From assembly GCF_000003605.2 (NCBI RefSeq), contig NW_003133553.1:1-24138 (forward strand): a DNA stretch of 24,138 nucleotides. The letters are read 5' to 3'. Positions 1 through 12,314 of this stretch are shown here, piece after piece (the stretch's first letter is position 1; the number at the start of each line of letters is the position of its first letter). A program made the translations under genes and the position numbers. The notes under the pieces were generated by a model that was not told the DNA's origin, made no database searches, and saw nothing but the letters and a program-made list of their open reading frames with translations. This stretch comes from Saccoglossus kowalevskii. Its lineage: Eukaryota > Hemichordata > Enteropneusta > Harrimaniidae.

Positions 1-278
1 TCATACATATGTGCATGTTGTACCATTCAGTATGCACACGTCATACATATGTACGTGTTGTACCATTCCAGTATGCACACATACACATGTACATGTTGTA
101 CCATTCCAGTAATTCACACATCATACATATGTACATGTTCTACCATTCCAGTATTCACACATCATACATATGTACATATTCTACCATTCCAGTATGTACA
201 CATCATACATATGTACATGTTCTACCATTCCAGTATTCACACATCATACATATGTACATGTTGCACCATTCTAGTATG
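1..278 (+). repeat. Edge-type higher-order block, copy 1
   Basis: This block is recognised by an ordered set of unit variants: GTGCATGTTG, then CACACGTCATAC followed by GTACGTGTTG, then a 38-bp unit with CACACATACACATG, then units beginning TTCACAC, and finally GTTGCACC with ATTCTAG at 262-278. It aligns with 2942-3219 at an offset of 2941. Two single-base differences set it apart: ACCATTCAG near 24-30 lacks one base, and GTAATTCAC near 110 has one extra. The start of the block is cut by the window edge. Confidence 0.85.
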
Positions 279-374
279 CACACATCATACATATGTACAT
301 GCTCTACCATTCCAGTATGCACACTTCATACATATGTACATGCTCTACCATTCCAGTATGCACACATCATACAT

Positions 375-937
375 ATGTACATGTTCTACCATTCCAGTAT
401 ACACACAACATACATATGTACATGTTCTACCATTCCAGTATTCACATATAATACATATGTACATGTTCTACCATTCCAGTATGCACACATCATACATATG
501 TACATGTTGTACCATTCCAGTATGCACACATCATACATATGTACATGTTCTACCATTCCAGTATGCACACATCATACATATGTACATGTTCTACCATTCC
601 AGTATGCACACATCATACATATGTTCGTGTTGTACCATTCCAGTATGCACACATCATACATATGTACATGTTCTACCATTCCAGTATGCACACATCATAC
701 ATATGTACATGTTGTAACATTCCAGTATGCACACAACATACATATGTACATGCTCTACCATTCCAGTATGCACACATCATACATATGTACATGTTGTACC
801 ATTCCAGTATGCACACATCATACATATGTACATGTTCTACCATTCCAGTATGCACATCATACATATGTACATGTTCTACCATTCCAGTATGCACACATCA
901 TACATATGTACATGTTGTAACATTCCAGTATGCACAC
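375..937 (+). repeat. Higher-order block containing the 39-bp unit, copy 1
   Basis: Marker order is GTATACACACAACATAC (398), TTCACATATAATAC (about 440), GTTCGTGTTG (624), GTTGTAACATT (about 712) and a 39-bp unit at 853-891 in which CACACATCAT has become CACATCAT. The same order, with the same 39-bp unit, recurs at 3562-4124 (offset 3187). The part from about 600 onward also recurs at 4974-5674 (offset 4374). Confidence 0.8.
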
Positions 938-1818
938 AACATACATATGTACATGCTCTACCATTCCAGTATGCACACATCATACATATGTACATGTTGT
1001 ACCATTCCAGTATGCACACATCATACATATGTACATGTTGTACCATTCCAGTATGCACACAACATACATATGTACATGCTCTACCATTCCAGTATGCACA
1101 CATCATACATATGTTCGTGTTGTACCATTCCAGTATGCACACATCATACATATGTACATGTTCTACCATTCCAGTATGCACACATCATACATATGTACAT
1201 GTTGTAACATTCCAGTATGCACACAACATACATATATACATGCTCTACCATTCCAGTATGCACACATCATACATATGTACATGTTGTACCATTCCAGTAT
1301 GCACACAACATACATATGTACATGCTCTACCATTCCAGTATGCACACATCATACATATGTACATGCTCTACCATTCCAGTATGCACACATCATACATATG
1401 TACATGTTCTACCATTCCAGTATGCATACATCATACATATGTTCGTGTTGTACCATTCTAGTATGCACACATCATACATATGTACATGTTCTACCATTCC
1501 AGTATGCACACATCATACATATGTACATGTTGTAACATTCCAGTATGCACACAACATACATATGTACATGCTCTACCATTCCAGTATGCACACATCATAC
1601 ATATGTACATGTTGTACCATTCCAGTATGCACACATCATACATATGTACATGTTCTACCATTCCAGTATGCACACATCATACATATGTACATGTTCCACC
1701 ATTCCAGTATGCACACATCATACATATGTACATGTAGCACCATTCCAGTATGCACACATCATACATATGTACATGTTCTACCATTCCAGTATGCACACAA
1801 CATACATATGTACATGTT

Positions 1819-3815
1819 CTACCATTCCAGTATGCACACATCATACATATGTACATGTTGTAACATTCCAGTATGCGCACAACATACATATGTACATGCT
1901 CTACCATTCCAGTATGCACACATCATACATATGTACATGTTGTACCATTCCAGTATGCACACAACATACATATGTACATGCTCTACCATTCCAGTATGCA
2001 CACATCATACATATGTTCGTGTTGTACCATTCCAGTATGCACACATCATACATATGTACATGTTCTACCATTCCAGTATGCACACATCATACATATGTAC
2101 ATGTTGTAACATTCCAGTATGCACACAACATACATATATACATGCTCTACCATTCCAGTATGCACACATCATACATATGTACATGTTGTACCATTCCAGT
2201 ATGCACACAACATACATATGTACATGCTCTACCATTCCAGTATGCACACATCATACATATGTACATGCTCTACCATTCCAGTATGCACACATCATACATA
2301 TGTACATGTTCTACCATTCCGGTATGCACACATCATACATATGTTCATGTTGTACCATTCTAGTATGCACACATCATACATATGTACATGTTCTACCATT
2401 CCAGTATGCACACATCATACATATGTACATGTTGTAACATTCCAGTATGCACACAACATACATATGTACATGCTCTACCATTCCAGTATGCACACATCAT
2501 ACATATGTACATTCTCTACCATTCCAGTATGCACACATCATACATATGTACATGTTCTACTATTCCAGTATGCACACATCATACATATGTACATGCTCTA
2601 CCATTCCAGTATGCACACATCATACATATGTACATGCTCTACCATTCCAGTATGCACACATCATACATATGTACATGTTCTACCATTCCAGTATGCACAC
2701 ATCATACATATGTACATGTTCTACCATTCCAGTATGTACACATCATACATATGTACGTGTTGTACCATTCCAGTATGCACACATACATATGTACATGTTC
2801 TACCATTCCAGTATGCACACATCATACATATGTACATATTCTACCATTCCAGTATGCACACATCATACATCTGTACGTGTTGTACCATTCCAGTATGCAC
2901 ACATACATATGTACATGTTGTACCATTCCAGTGTGCACACATCATACATATGTGCATGTTGTACCATTTCAGTATGCACACGTCATACATATGTACGTGT
3001 TGTACCATTCCAGTATGCACACATACACATGTACATGTTGTACCATTCCAGTATTCACACATCATACATATGTACATGTTCTACCATTCCAGTATTCACA
3101 CATCATACATATGTACATATTCTACCATTCCAGTATGTACACATCATACATATGTACATGTTCTACCATTCCAGTATTCACACATCATACATATGTACAT
3201 GTTGCACCATTCTAGTATGCACACATCATACATATGTACATGCTCTACCATTCCAGTATGCACACTTCATACATATGTACATGCTCTACCATTCCAGTAT
3301 GCACACATCATACATATGTACATGCTCTACCATTCCAGTATGCACACATCATACATATGTACATGTTCCACCATTCCAGTATGCACACATCATACATATG
3401 TACATGTAGCACCATTCCAGTATGCACACATCATACATATGTACATGTTCTACCATTCCAGTATGCACACAACATACATATGTACATGTTCTACCATTCC
3501 AGTATGCACACATCATACATATGTACATATTCTACCATTCCAGTATGCACACAACATACATATGTACATGTTCTACCATTCCAGTATACACACAACATAC
3601 ATATGTACATGTTCTACCATTCCAGTATTCACATATAATACATATGTACATGTTCTACCATTCCAGTATGCACACATCATACATATGTACATGTTGTACC
3701 ATTCCAGTATGCACACATCATACATATGTACATGTTCTACCATTCCAGTATGCACACATCATACATATGTACATGTTCTACCATTCCAGTATGCACACAT
3801 CATACATATGTTAGT
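1819..3815 (+). repeat. About 2-kb higher-order segment, left copy (partner 17140-19502)
   Basis: Rare markers occur in the same order in both copies: TATGCGCAC (about 1873 and 17194), ACATATATAC (about 2130; 17456 and 17784), ATTCCGGTATG (about 2318 and 17967), GTTCATGTTG with ATTCTAG, ACATTCTCTACC (about 2509 and 18158), TTCTACTATTCC, and then the whole edge-type block. The offset is 15321 at the left, 15649 in the middle and 15687 at the right. The right copy has gained 328 bp (eight units) and later one 38-bp unit. Part of the left copy (2065-2542) also matches 8458-8935 at offset 6393. Confidence 0.85.
2931..3219 (+). repeat. Edge-type higher-order block, copy 2
   Basis: This is the most complete copy. 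It starts at GTGTGCACAC, then has GTGCATGTTG with CCATTTCAG, CACACGTCATAC with GTACGTGTTG, the 38-bp unit with CACACATACACATG, TTCACAC units, GTACATATTC and GTATGTACAC, and ends in GTTGCACC-ATTCTAG. It is preceded by the 38-bp units near 2780 and 2898 and by CATACATCTG near 2868. Confidence 0.88.
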
Positions 3816-3904
3816 GTTGTACCATTCCAGTATGCACACATCATACATATGTACATGTTCTACCATTCCAGTATGCACACATCATACATATGTACATGTT
3901 GTAA
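3422..3904 (+). repeat. About 480-bp higher-order block, copy 1 of 6
   Basis: The block follows a TGTAGCACC unit. It contains, in order, an AACATAC unit, GTACATATTC, GTATACACACAACATAC (3585), TTCACATATAATAC (about 3628), GTTGTACC, two GTTCTACC units and a GTTCGTGTTG-class unit. In this copy that last class reads GTTAGTGTTG (about 3810). Near-identical copies start at 8963, 14939, 19109, 21926 and 23033. Confidence 0.85.
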
Positions 3905-4124
3905 CATTCCAGTATGCACACAACATACATATGTACATGCTCTACCATTCCAGTATGCACACATCATACATATGTACATGTTGTACCATTCCAGTATGCA
4001 CACATCATACATATGTACATGTTCTACCATTCCAGTATGCACATCATACATATGTACATGTTCTACCATTCCAGTATGCACACATCATACATATGTACAT
4101 GTTGTAACATTCCAGTATGCACAC
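3562..4124 (+). repeat. Higher-order block containing the 39-bp unit, copy 2
   Basis: It matches 375-937 at offset 3187, including the 39-bp unit at 4040-4078. It differs at GTTAGTGTTG (GTTCGTGTTG in copy 1). It ends where the GTTGTAACATT unit is followed by CACACATCAT instead of the usual CACACAACAT (about 4107-4127), so the two copies diverge there. Confidence 0.8.
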
Positions 4125-4973
4125 ATCATACATATGTACATGCTCTACCATTCCAGTATGCACACATCATACATATGTACATGTTCTACCATTCCAGTAT
4201 GCACACATCATACATATGTACATGTTCTACCATTCCAGTATGCACACATCATACATATGTTCGTGTTGTACCATTCCAGTATGCACACATCATACATATG
4301 TACATGTTCTACCATTCCAGTATGCACACATCATACATATGTACATGTTGTAACATTCCAGTATGCACACAACATACATATGTACATGCTCTACCATTCC
4401 AGTATGCACACATCATACATATGTACATGTTGTACCATTCCAGTATGCACACATCATACATATGTACATGTTCTACCATTCCAGTATGCACACATCATAC
4501 ATATGTACATGTTCCACCATTCCAGTATGCACACATCATACATATGTACATGTAGCACCATTCCAGTATGCACACATCATACATATGTACATGTTCTACC
4601 ATTCCAGTATGCACACAACATACATATGTACATGTTCTACCATTCCAGTATGCACACATCATACATATGTACATGTTGTAACATTCCAGTATGCACACAA
4701 CATACATATGTACATGTTCTACCATTCCAGTATACACACATCATACATATGTACATGTTCTACCATTCCAGTATTCACATATAATACATATGTACATGTT
4801 CTACCATTCCAGTATGCACACATCATACATATGTACATGTTGTACCATTCCAGTATGCACACATCATACATATGTACATGTTCTACCATTCCAGTATGCA
4901 CACATCATACATATGTACATGTTCTACCATTCCAGTATGCACACATCATACATATGTACATGCTCTACCATTC

Positions 4974-5674
4974 CAGTATGCACACATCATACATATGTTC
5001 GTGTTGTACCATTCCAGTATGCACACATCATACATATGTACATGTTCTACCATTCCAGTATGCACACATCATACATCTGTACATGTTGTAACATTCCAGT
5101 ATGCACACAACATACATATGTACATGCTCTACCATTCCAGTATGCACACATCATACATATGTACATGTTGTACCATTCCAGTATGCACACATCATACATA
5201 TGTACATGTTCTACCATTCCAGTATGCACATCATACATATGTACATGTTCTACCATTCCAGTATGCACACATCATACATATGTACATGTTGTAACATTCC
5301 AGTATGCACACAACATACATATGTACATGCTCTACCATTCCAGTATGCACACATCATACATATGTACATGTTGTACCATTCCAGTATGCACACATCATAC
5401 ATATGTACATGTTGTACCATTCCAGTATGCACACAACATACATATGTACATGCTCTACCATTCCAGTATGCACACATCATACATATGTTCGTGTTGTACC
5501 ATTCCAGTATGCACACATCATACATATGTACATGTTCTACCATTCCAGTATGCACACATCATACATATGTACATGTTGTAACATTCCAGTATGCACACAA
5601 CATACATATATACATGCTCTACCATTCCAGTATGCACACATCATACATATGTACATGTTGTACCATTCCAGTAT
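4974..5674 (+). repeat. Higher-order block containing the 39-bp unit, copy 3
   Basis: It matches about 600-1300 at offset 4374. GTTCGTG lies at 4998 (624 in the partner), the 39-bp unit at 5227-5265 (853-891) and ACATATATAC near 5605 (about 1231). A CATACATCTG substitution near 5075 is private to this copy within the trio. Divergence begins near 5679, where one copy has AACATAC and the other ATCATAC. Confidence 0.8.
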
Positions 5675-5716
5675 GCACACATCATACATATGTACATGTT
5701 CTACCATTCCAGTATG

Positions 5717-5758
5717 CACACATCATACATATGTACATGTTCTACCACTTCCAGTATG
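5717..5758 (+). repeat. 42-bp unit with a single inserted C
   Basis: CTACCATTCC reads CTACCACTTCC, so the unit is 42 bp. The corresponding unit in the paralogous stretch near 12300 lacks the insertion. Alignment of the two stretches (5749-6294 against 12315-12860, offset 6566) resumes directly after it. Confidence 0.85.
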
Positions 5759-6294
5759 CACACAACATACATATGTACATGTTCTACCATTCCAGTATTC
5801 ACACATAATACATATGTACATGTTGTACCATTCCAGTATGCACACAACATACATATGTACATGCTCTACCATTCCAGTATGCACACATCATACATATGTG
5901 CATGTTCTACCATTCCAGTATTCACACATAATACATATGTACATGTAGCACCATTCCAGTATGCACACATCATACATATGTACATGTTCTACCATTCCAG
6001 TATGCACACAACATACATATGTACATGTTCTACCATTCCAGTATGCACACATCATACATATGTACATATTCTACCATTCCAGTATGCACACAACATATAT
6101 ATGTACATGTTCTACCATTCCAGTATGCACACATCATACATATGTACATGTTCTACCATTCCAGTATGCACACAACATACATATGTACATGTTCTACCAT
6201 TCCAGTATTCACACATAATACATATGTACATGTTGTACCATTCCAGTATGCACACATCATGCATATGTACATGTTCTACCATTCCAGTATGCAC
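5749..6294 (+). repeat. Higher-order block rich in TTCACACATAATAC units, left copy
   Basis: Markers in order are TTCACACATAATAC (about 5797), GTGCATGTTC, TTCACACATAATAC followed by TGTAGCACC (about 5943), GTACATATTC (about 6065), ACATATATATG (about 6095), TTCACACATAATAC (about 6208) and CATCATGCATATG (about 6258). The same order is present at 12315-12860, offset 6566. TTCACACATAATAC is confined to this block type and to the related stretch near 7111. Confidence 0.8.
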
Positions 6295-6660
6295 ACATCA
6301 TACATATGTACATGTTCTACCATTCCAGTATGCACACATCATACATATGTACGTGTTGTACCATTCCAGTATGCACACATCATACATATGTACATGTTCT
6401 ACCATTCCAGTATGCACACATCATACATATGTACATGTTCTACCATTCCAGTATGCACACATCATACATATGTACATGTTCTACCATTCCAGTATGCACA
6501 CAGCATACATATGTACATGTTCTACCATTCCAGTATGCACACAACATACATATGTACATGTTCTACCATTCCAGTATTCACACATCATACATATGTACAT
6601 GTTGTACCATTCCAGTATGCACACACCATGCATATGTACATGTTCTACCATTCCAGTATG
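6177..6660 (+). repeat. Local duplication of about 22 units, left copy (partner 7080-7563)
   Basis: TTCACACATAATAC and two CATGCATATG units (6258 and 6627) recur at an offset of 903 bp (second pair near 7161 and at 7530). 903 is 22 units plus one base, and the extra base is explained by single-base length changes between 6661 and 7030. The CACAGCATAC marker is at about 6500 and 7321, an offset of only 821, so units have also been gained or lost inside the copies. Confidence 0.7.
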
Positions 6661-7030
6661 CACACATCATACATATGTACATGTTGTACCATTCCAGTAA
6701 TGCACACATCATACATATGTACATGTTCTACCATTCCAGTATGCACACATCATACATATGTACGTGTTGTACCATTCCAGTATGCACACATCATATATAT
6801 GTACATGTTCTACCATTCCAGAATGCACACATCATACATAATGTACATGTTGTACCATTCCAGTATGCACACAACATACATATGTACATGCTCTACCATT
6901 CCAATATGCACACATCATACATATGTACATGTTGTACCATTCCAGTATGCACACACCATACATATGTACATGCTCTACCATTCCAGTATGCACACTTCAT
7001 AATATGTACATGCTCTACCATTCCGGTATG
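6661..7030 (+). repeat. Stretch with clustered one-base length variants
   Basis: Three units deviate in length within 370 bp: 6661-6702 (42 bp, GTAATGC), 6826-6867 (42 bp, CATACATAATG) and 6991-7030 (40 bp, TTCATAATATG). Private substitutions are also present: CAGAATG near 6820, ATTCCAATATG near 6900 and CATAAATATG near 7040. Elsewhere single-base length changes are rare, so this stretch is either an older, less homogenised part of the array or one with residual sequence errors. Confidence 0.75.
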
Positions 7031-7079
7031 CACACATCATAAATATGTACATGTTCTACCATTCCAGTATGCACACAAC

Positions 7080-7563
7080 ATACATATGTACATGTTCTAC
7101 CATTCCAGTATTCACACATAATACATATGTACATGTTGTACTATTCCAGTATGCACACATCATGCATATGTACATGTTCTACCATTCCAGTATGCACACA
7201 TCATACATATGTACATGTTCTACCATTCCAGTATGCACACATCATACATATGTACGTGTTGTACCATTCCAGTATGCACACATCATACATATGTACATGT
7301 TCTACCATTCCAGTATGCACACAGCATACATATGTACATGTTCTACCATTCCAGTATGCACACATCATACATATGTACATGTTCTACCATTCCAGTATGC
7401 ACACATAATACATATGTACATGTTCTACCATTCCAGTATGCACACAACATACATATGTACATGTTCTACCATTCCAGTATTCACACATCATACATATGTA
7501 CATGTTGTACCATTCCAGTATGCACACATCATGCATATGTACATGTTCTACCATTCCAGTATG
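7080..7563 (+). repeat. Local duplication of about 22 units, right copy
   Basis: Partner of 6177-6660 at offset 903. It carries the same TTCACACATAATAC and CATGCATATG marker units. It differs in GTACTATTCC near 7140 and in the position of the CACAGCATAC unit. Confidence 0.7.
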
Positions 7564-8096
7564 CACACATCATACATATGTACATGTTGTACCATTCCAG
7601 TATGCACACATCATACATATGTACATGTTCTACCATTCCAGTATGCACACATCATACATATGTACGTGTTGTACCATTCCAGTATGCACACATCATATAT
7701 ATGTACATGTTCTACCATTCCAGTATGCACACATCATACATATGTACATGTTGTACCATTCCAGTATGCACACAACTTACATATGTACATGCTCTACCAT
7801 TCCAGTATGCACACATCATACATATGTACATGTTGTACCATTCCAGTATGCACACAGCATACATATGTACATGCTCTACCATTCCAGTATGCACACTTCA
7901 TACATATGTACATGCTCTACCATTCCAGTATGCACACATCATACATATGTACATGTTCTACCATTCCAGTATACACACAACACACATATGTACATGTTCT
8001 ACCATTCCAGTATTCACATATAATACATATGTACATGTTGTACCATTCCAGTATGCACACATTATGCATATGTACATGTTCTACCATTCCAGTATG

Positions 8097-8145
8097 CACA
8101 CATCATACATATGTACATATGTACATGTTCTACCATTCCAGTATG
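8097..8145 (+). repeat. 49-bp unit with internal 8-bp duplication
   Basis: ATATGTAC is present twice in tandem (CATACATATGTAC followed by ATATGTACATG), giving 49 bp. This is the only unit of this length I found. The duplicated segment lies in the TACATATGTA palindrome, which fits a small slippage event. Confidence 0.9.
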
Positions 8146-8457
8146 CACACATCATACATATGTTTGTGTTGTACCATTCCAGTATGCACACATCATACAT
8201 ATGTACATGTTCTACCATTCCAGTATGCACACATCATACATATGTACATGTTGTAACATTCCAGTATGCACACAACATACATATGTACATGCTCTACCAT
8301 TCCAGTATGCACACATCATACATATGTACATGTTGTACCATTCCAGTATGCACACAACATACATATGTACATGCTCTACCATTCCAGTATGCACACATCA
8401 TACATATGTTCGTGTTGTACCATTCCAGTATGCACACATCATACATATGTACATGTT

Positions 8458-8935
8458 CTACCATTCCAGTATGCACACATCATACATATGTACATGTTGT
8501 AACATTCCAGTATGCACACAACATACATATATACATGCTCTACCATTCCAGTATGCACACATCATACATATGTACATGTTGTACCATTCCAGTATGCACA
8601 CAACATACATATGTACATGCTCTACCATTTCAGTATGCACACATCATACATATGTACATGCTCTACCATTCCAGTATGCACACATCATACATATGTACAT
8701 GTTCTACCATTCCGGTATGCACACATCATACATATGTTCATGTTGTACCATTCTAGTATGCACACATCATACATATGTACATGTTCTACCATTCCAGTAT
8801 GCACACATCATACATATGTACATGTTGTAACATTCCAGTATGCACACAACATACATATGTACATGCTCTACCATTCCAGTATGCACACATCATACATATG
8901 TACATTCTCTACCATTCCAGTATGCACACATCATA
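8458..8935 (+). repeat. Higher-order segment shared with 2065-2542 and 17714-18191
   Basis: The segment contains ACATATATAC (about 8527), ATTCCGGTATG (about 8712), GTTCATGTTG with ATTCTAG, and ACATTCTCTACC (about 8902). Offset to the right partner is 9256. The two share a CCATTTCAG substitution (8625 and 17881) that the 2-kb region lacks, so these copies are the closer pair. After about 8940 this copy switches to a TGTAGCACC unit while the other two continue with TTCTACTATTCC. That is an in-register junction between block types. Confidence 0.82.
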
Positions 8936-8945
8936 CATATGTACA

Positions 8946-10420
8946 TGTAGCACCATTCCAGTATGCACACATCATACATATGTACATGTTCTACCATTAC
9001 AGTATGCACACAACATACATATGTACATGTTCTACCATTCCAGTATGCACACATCATACATATGTACATATTCTACCATTCCAGTATGCACACAACATAC
9101 ATATGTACATGTTCTACCATTCCAGTATACACACAACATACATATGTACATGTTCTACCATTCCAGTATTCACATATAATACATATGTACATGTTCTACC
9201 ATTCCAGTATGCACACATCATACATATGTACATGTTGTACCATTCCAGTATGCACACATCATACATATGTACATGTTCTACCATTCCAGTATGCACACAT
9301 CATACATATGTACATGTTCTACCATTCCAGTATGCACATATTATACATATGTTCGTGTTGTACCATTCCAGTATGCACACATCATACATATGTACATGTT
9401 CTACCATTCCAGTATGCACACATCATACATATGTACATGTTGTAACATTCCAGTATGCACACAACATACATATGTACATGCTCTACCATTCCAGTATGCA
9501 CACATCATACATATGTACATGTTGTACCATTCCAGTATGCACACATCATACATATGTACATGTTCTACCATTCCAGTATGCACACATCATACATATGTAC
9601 ATGTTCTACCATTCCAGTATGCACACATCATACATATGTACATGTTGTAACATTCCAGTATGCACACAACATACATATGTACATGCTCTACCATTCCAGT
9701 ATGCACACATCATACATATGTACATGTTGTACCATTCCAGTATGCACACATCATACATATGTACATGTTCTACCATTCCAGTATGCACACATCATACATA
9801 TGTACATGTTCTACCATTCCAGTATGCACACATCATACATATGTTTGTGTTGTACCATTCCAGTATGCACACATCATACATATGTACATGTTCTACCATT
9901 CCAGTATGCACACATCATACATATGTACATGTTGTAACATTCCAGTATGCACACAACATACATATGTACATGCTCTACCATTCCAGTATGCACACATCAT
10001 ACATATGTACATGTTGTACCATTCCAGTATGCACACATCATACATATGTACATGTTCTACCATTCCAGTATGCACACATCATACATATGTACATGTTCCA
10101 CCATTCCAGTATGCACACATCATACATATGTACATGTAGCACCATTCCAGTATGCACACATCATACATATGTACATGTTCTACCATTCCAGTATGCACAC
10201 AACATACATATGTACATGTTCTACCATTCCAGTATGCACACATCATACATATGTACATGTTGTAACATTCCAGTATGCACACAACATACATATGTACATG
10301 TTCTACCATTCCAGTATACACACAACATACATATGTACATGTTCTACCATTCCAGTATTCACATATAATACATATGTACATGTTCTACCATTCCAGTATG
10401 CACACATCATACATATGTAC
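8946..10420 (+). repeat. About 1.5-kb higher-order segment, left copy (partner 14922-16396)
   Basis: It aligns at a constant offset of 5976 from TGTAGCACC (8946 and 14922) to about 10420. Few differences are visible: CATTACAG near 8995; CACATATTATAC (about 9337) against CACACATCATAC; GTTTGTGTTG (about 9842) against GTTCGTGTTG; GTTCTACC against GTTGTACC at the right end. It contains copy 2 of the 480-bp block. Confidence 0.87.
8963..9445 (+). repeat. About 480-bp higher-order block, copy 2 of 6
   Basis: Same marker order as 3422-3904. Private changes are CATTACAG near 8995 and CACATATTATAC near 9337. The latter is shared with copy 4 (about 19483), which links these two copies. Confidence 0.85.
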
Positions 10421-10834
10421 ATGTTCTACCATTCCAGTATGCACACATCATACATATGTACATGTTCTACCATTCCAGTATGCACACATCATACATATGT
10501 ACATGTAGCACCATTCCAGTATGCACACATCATACATATGTACATGTAGCACCATTCCAGTATGCACACATCATACATATGTACATGTTCTACCATTCCA
10601 GTATGCACACAACATACATATGTACATGTTCTACCATTCCAGTATGCACACATCATACATATGTACATATTCTACCATTCCAGTATGCACACAACATACA
10701 TATGTACATGTTCTACCATTCCAGTATGCACACATCATACATATGTACATGTTCTACCATTCCAGTATGCACACATCATACATATGTACATGTTCTACCA
10801 TTCCAGTATGCACACATCATACATATGTACATGT

Positions 10835-11400
10835 AGCACCATTCCAGTATGCACACATCATACATATGTACATGTTCTACCATTCCAGTATGCACACAAC
10901 ATACATATGTACATGTTCTACCATTCCAGTATGCACACATCATACATATGTACATATTCTACCATTCCAGTATGCACACAACATACATATGTACATGTTC
11001 TACCATTCCAGTATACACACAACATACATATGTACATGTTCTACCATTCCAGTATACACACAACATACATATGTACATGTTCTACCATTCCAGTATTCAC
11101 ATATAATACATATGTACATGTTCTACCATTCCAGTATGCACACATCATACATATGTGCATGTTCTACCATTCCAGTATGCACACAACATACATATGTACA
11201 TGTTCTACCATTCCAGTATGCACACATCATACATATGTACATGTTCTACCATTCCAGTATGCACACATCATACATATGTACATGCTCTTCCATTCCAGTA
11301 TGCACACAACATACGTATGTGCATGTTCTACCATTCCAGTATGCACACAACATACATATGTACATGTTCTACCATTCCAGTATGCACACATCATACATAT
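10835..11400 (+). repeat. Higher-order segment with CATACGTATGTGC unit, left copy (partner 16524-17048)
   Basis: TGTAGCACC (10832) leads into two successive GTATACACACAACATAC units (about 11013 and 11054), TTCACATATAATAC (about 11098), GTGCATGTTC and a unit with ATACGTATGTGC (11311; 16959 in the partner). The offset is 5689 before and 5648 after the doubled GTATACAC unit, because the partner has one such unit. This is a clean one-unit gain or loss. Confidence 0.82.
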
Positions 11401-12314
11401 GTACATGCTCTACCATTCCAGTATGCACACATCATACATATGTACATGCTCTACCATTCCAGTATGCACACATCATACATATGTACATGTTCCACCATTC
11501 CAGTATGCACACATCATACATATGTACATGTAGCACCATTCCAGTATGCACACATCATACATATGTACATGTTCTACCATTCCAGTATGCACACAACATA
11601 CATATGTACATGTTCTACCATTCCAGTATGCACACATCATACATATGTACATATTCTACCATTCCAGTATGCACACAACATACATATGTACATGTTCTAC
11701 CATTCCAGTATTCACATATAATACATATGTACATGTTGTACCATTCCAGTATGCACACATTATGCATATGTACATGTTCTACCATTCCAGTATGCACACA
11801 TCATACATATGTACATGTTGTACCATTCCAGTATGCACACATCATACATATGTACATGTTCTACCATTCCAGTATGCACACAACATACATATGTACATGT
11901 TCTACCATTCCAGTATGCACACATCATACATATGTTCGTGTTGTACCATTCCAGTATGCACACATCATACATATGTACATGTTCTACCATTCCAGTATGC
12001 ACACATCATACATATGTACATGTTGTAACATTCCAGTATGCACACAACATACATATGTACATGCTCTACCATTCCAGTATGCACACATCATACATATGTA
12101 CATGCTCTACCATTCCAGTATGCACACATCATACATATGTACATGTTCTACCATTCCAGTATGCACACATCATACATATGTACATGTTGTACCATTCCAG
12201 TGTGCACACATCATACATATGTACGTGTTGTACCATTCCAGTATGCACACATACATATGTACATGTTGTACCATTCCAGTATGCACACATCATACATATG
12301 TACATGTTCTACCA

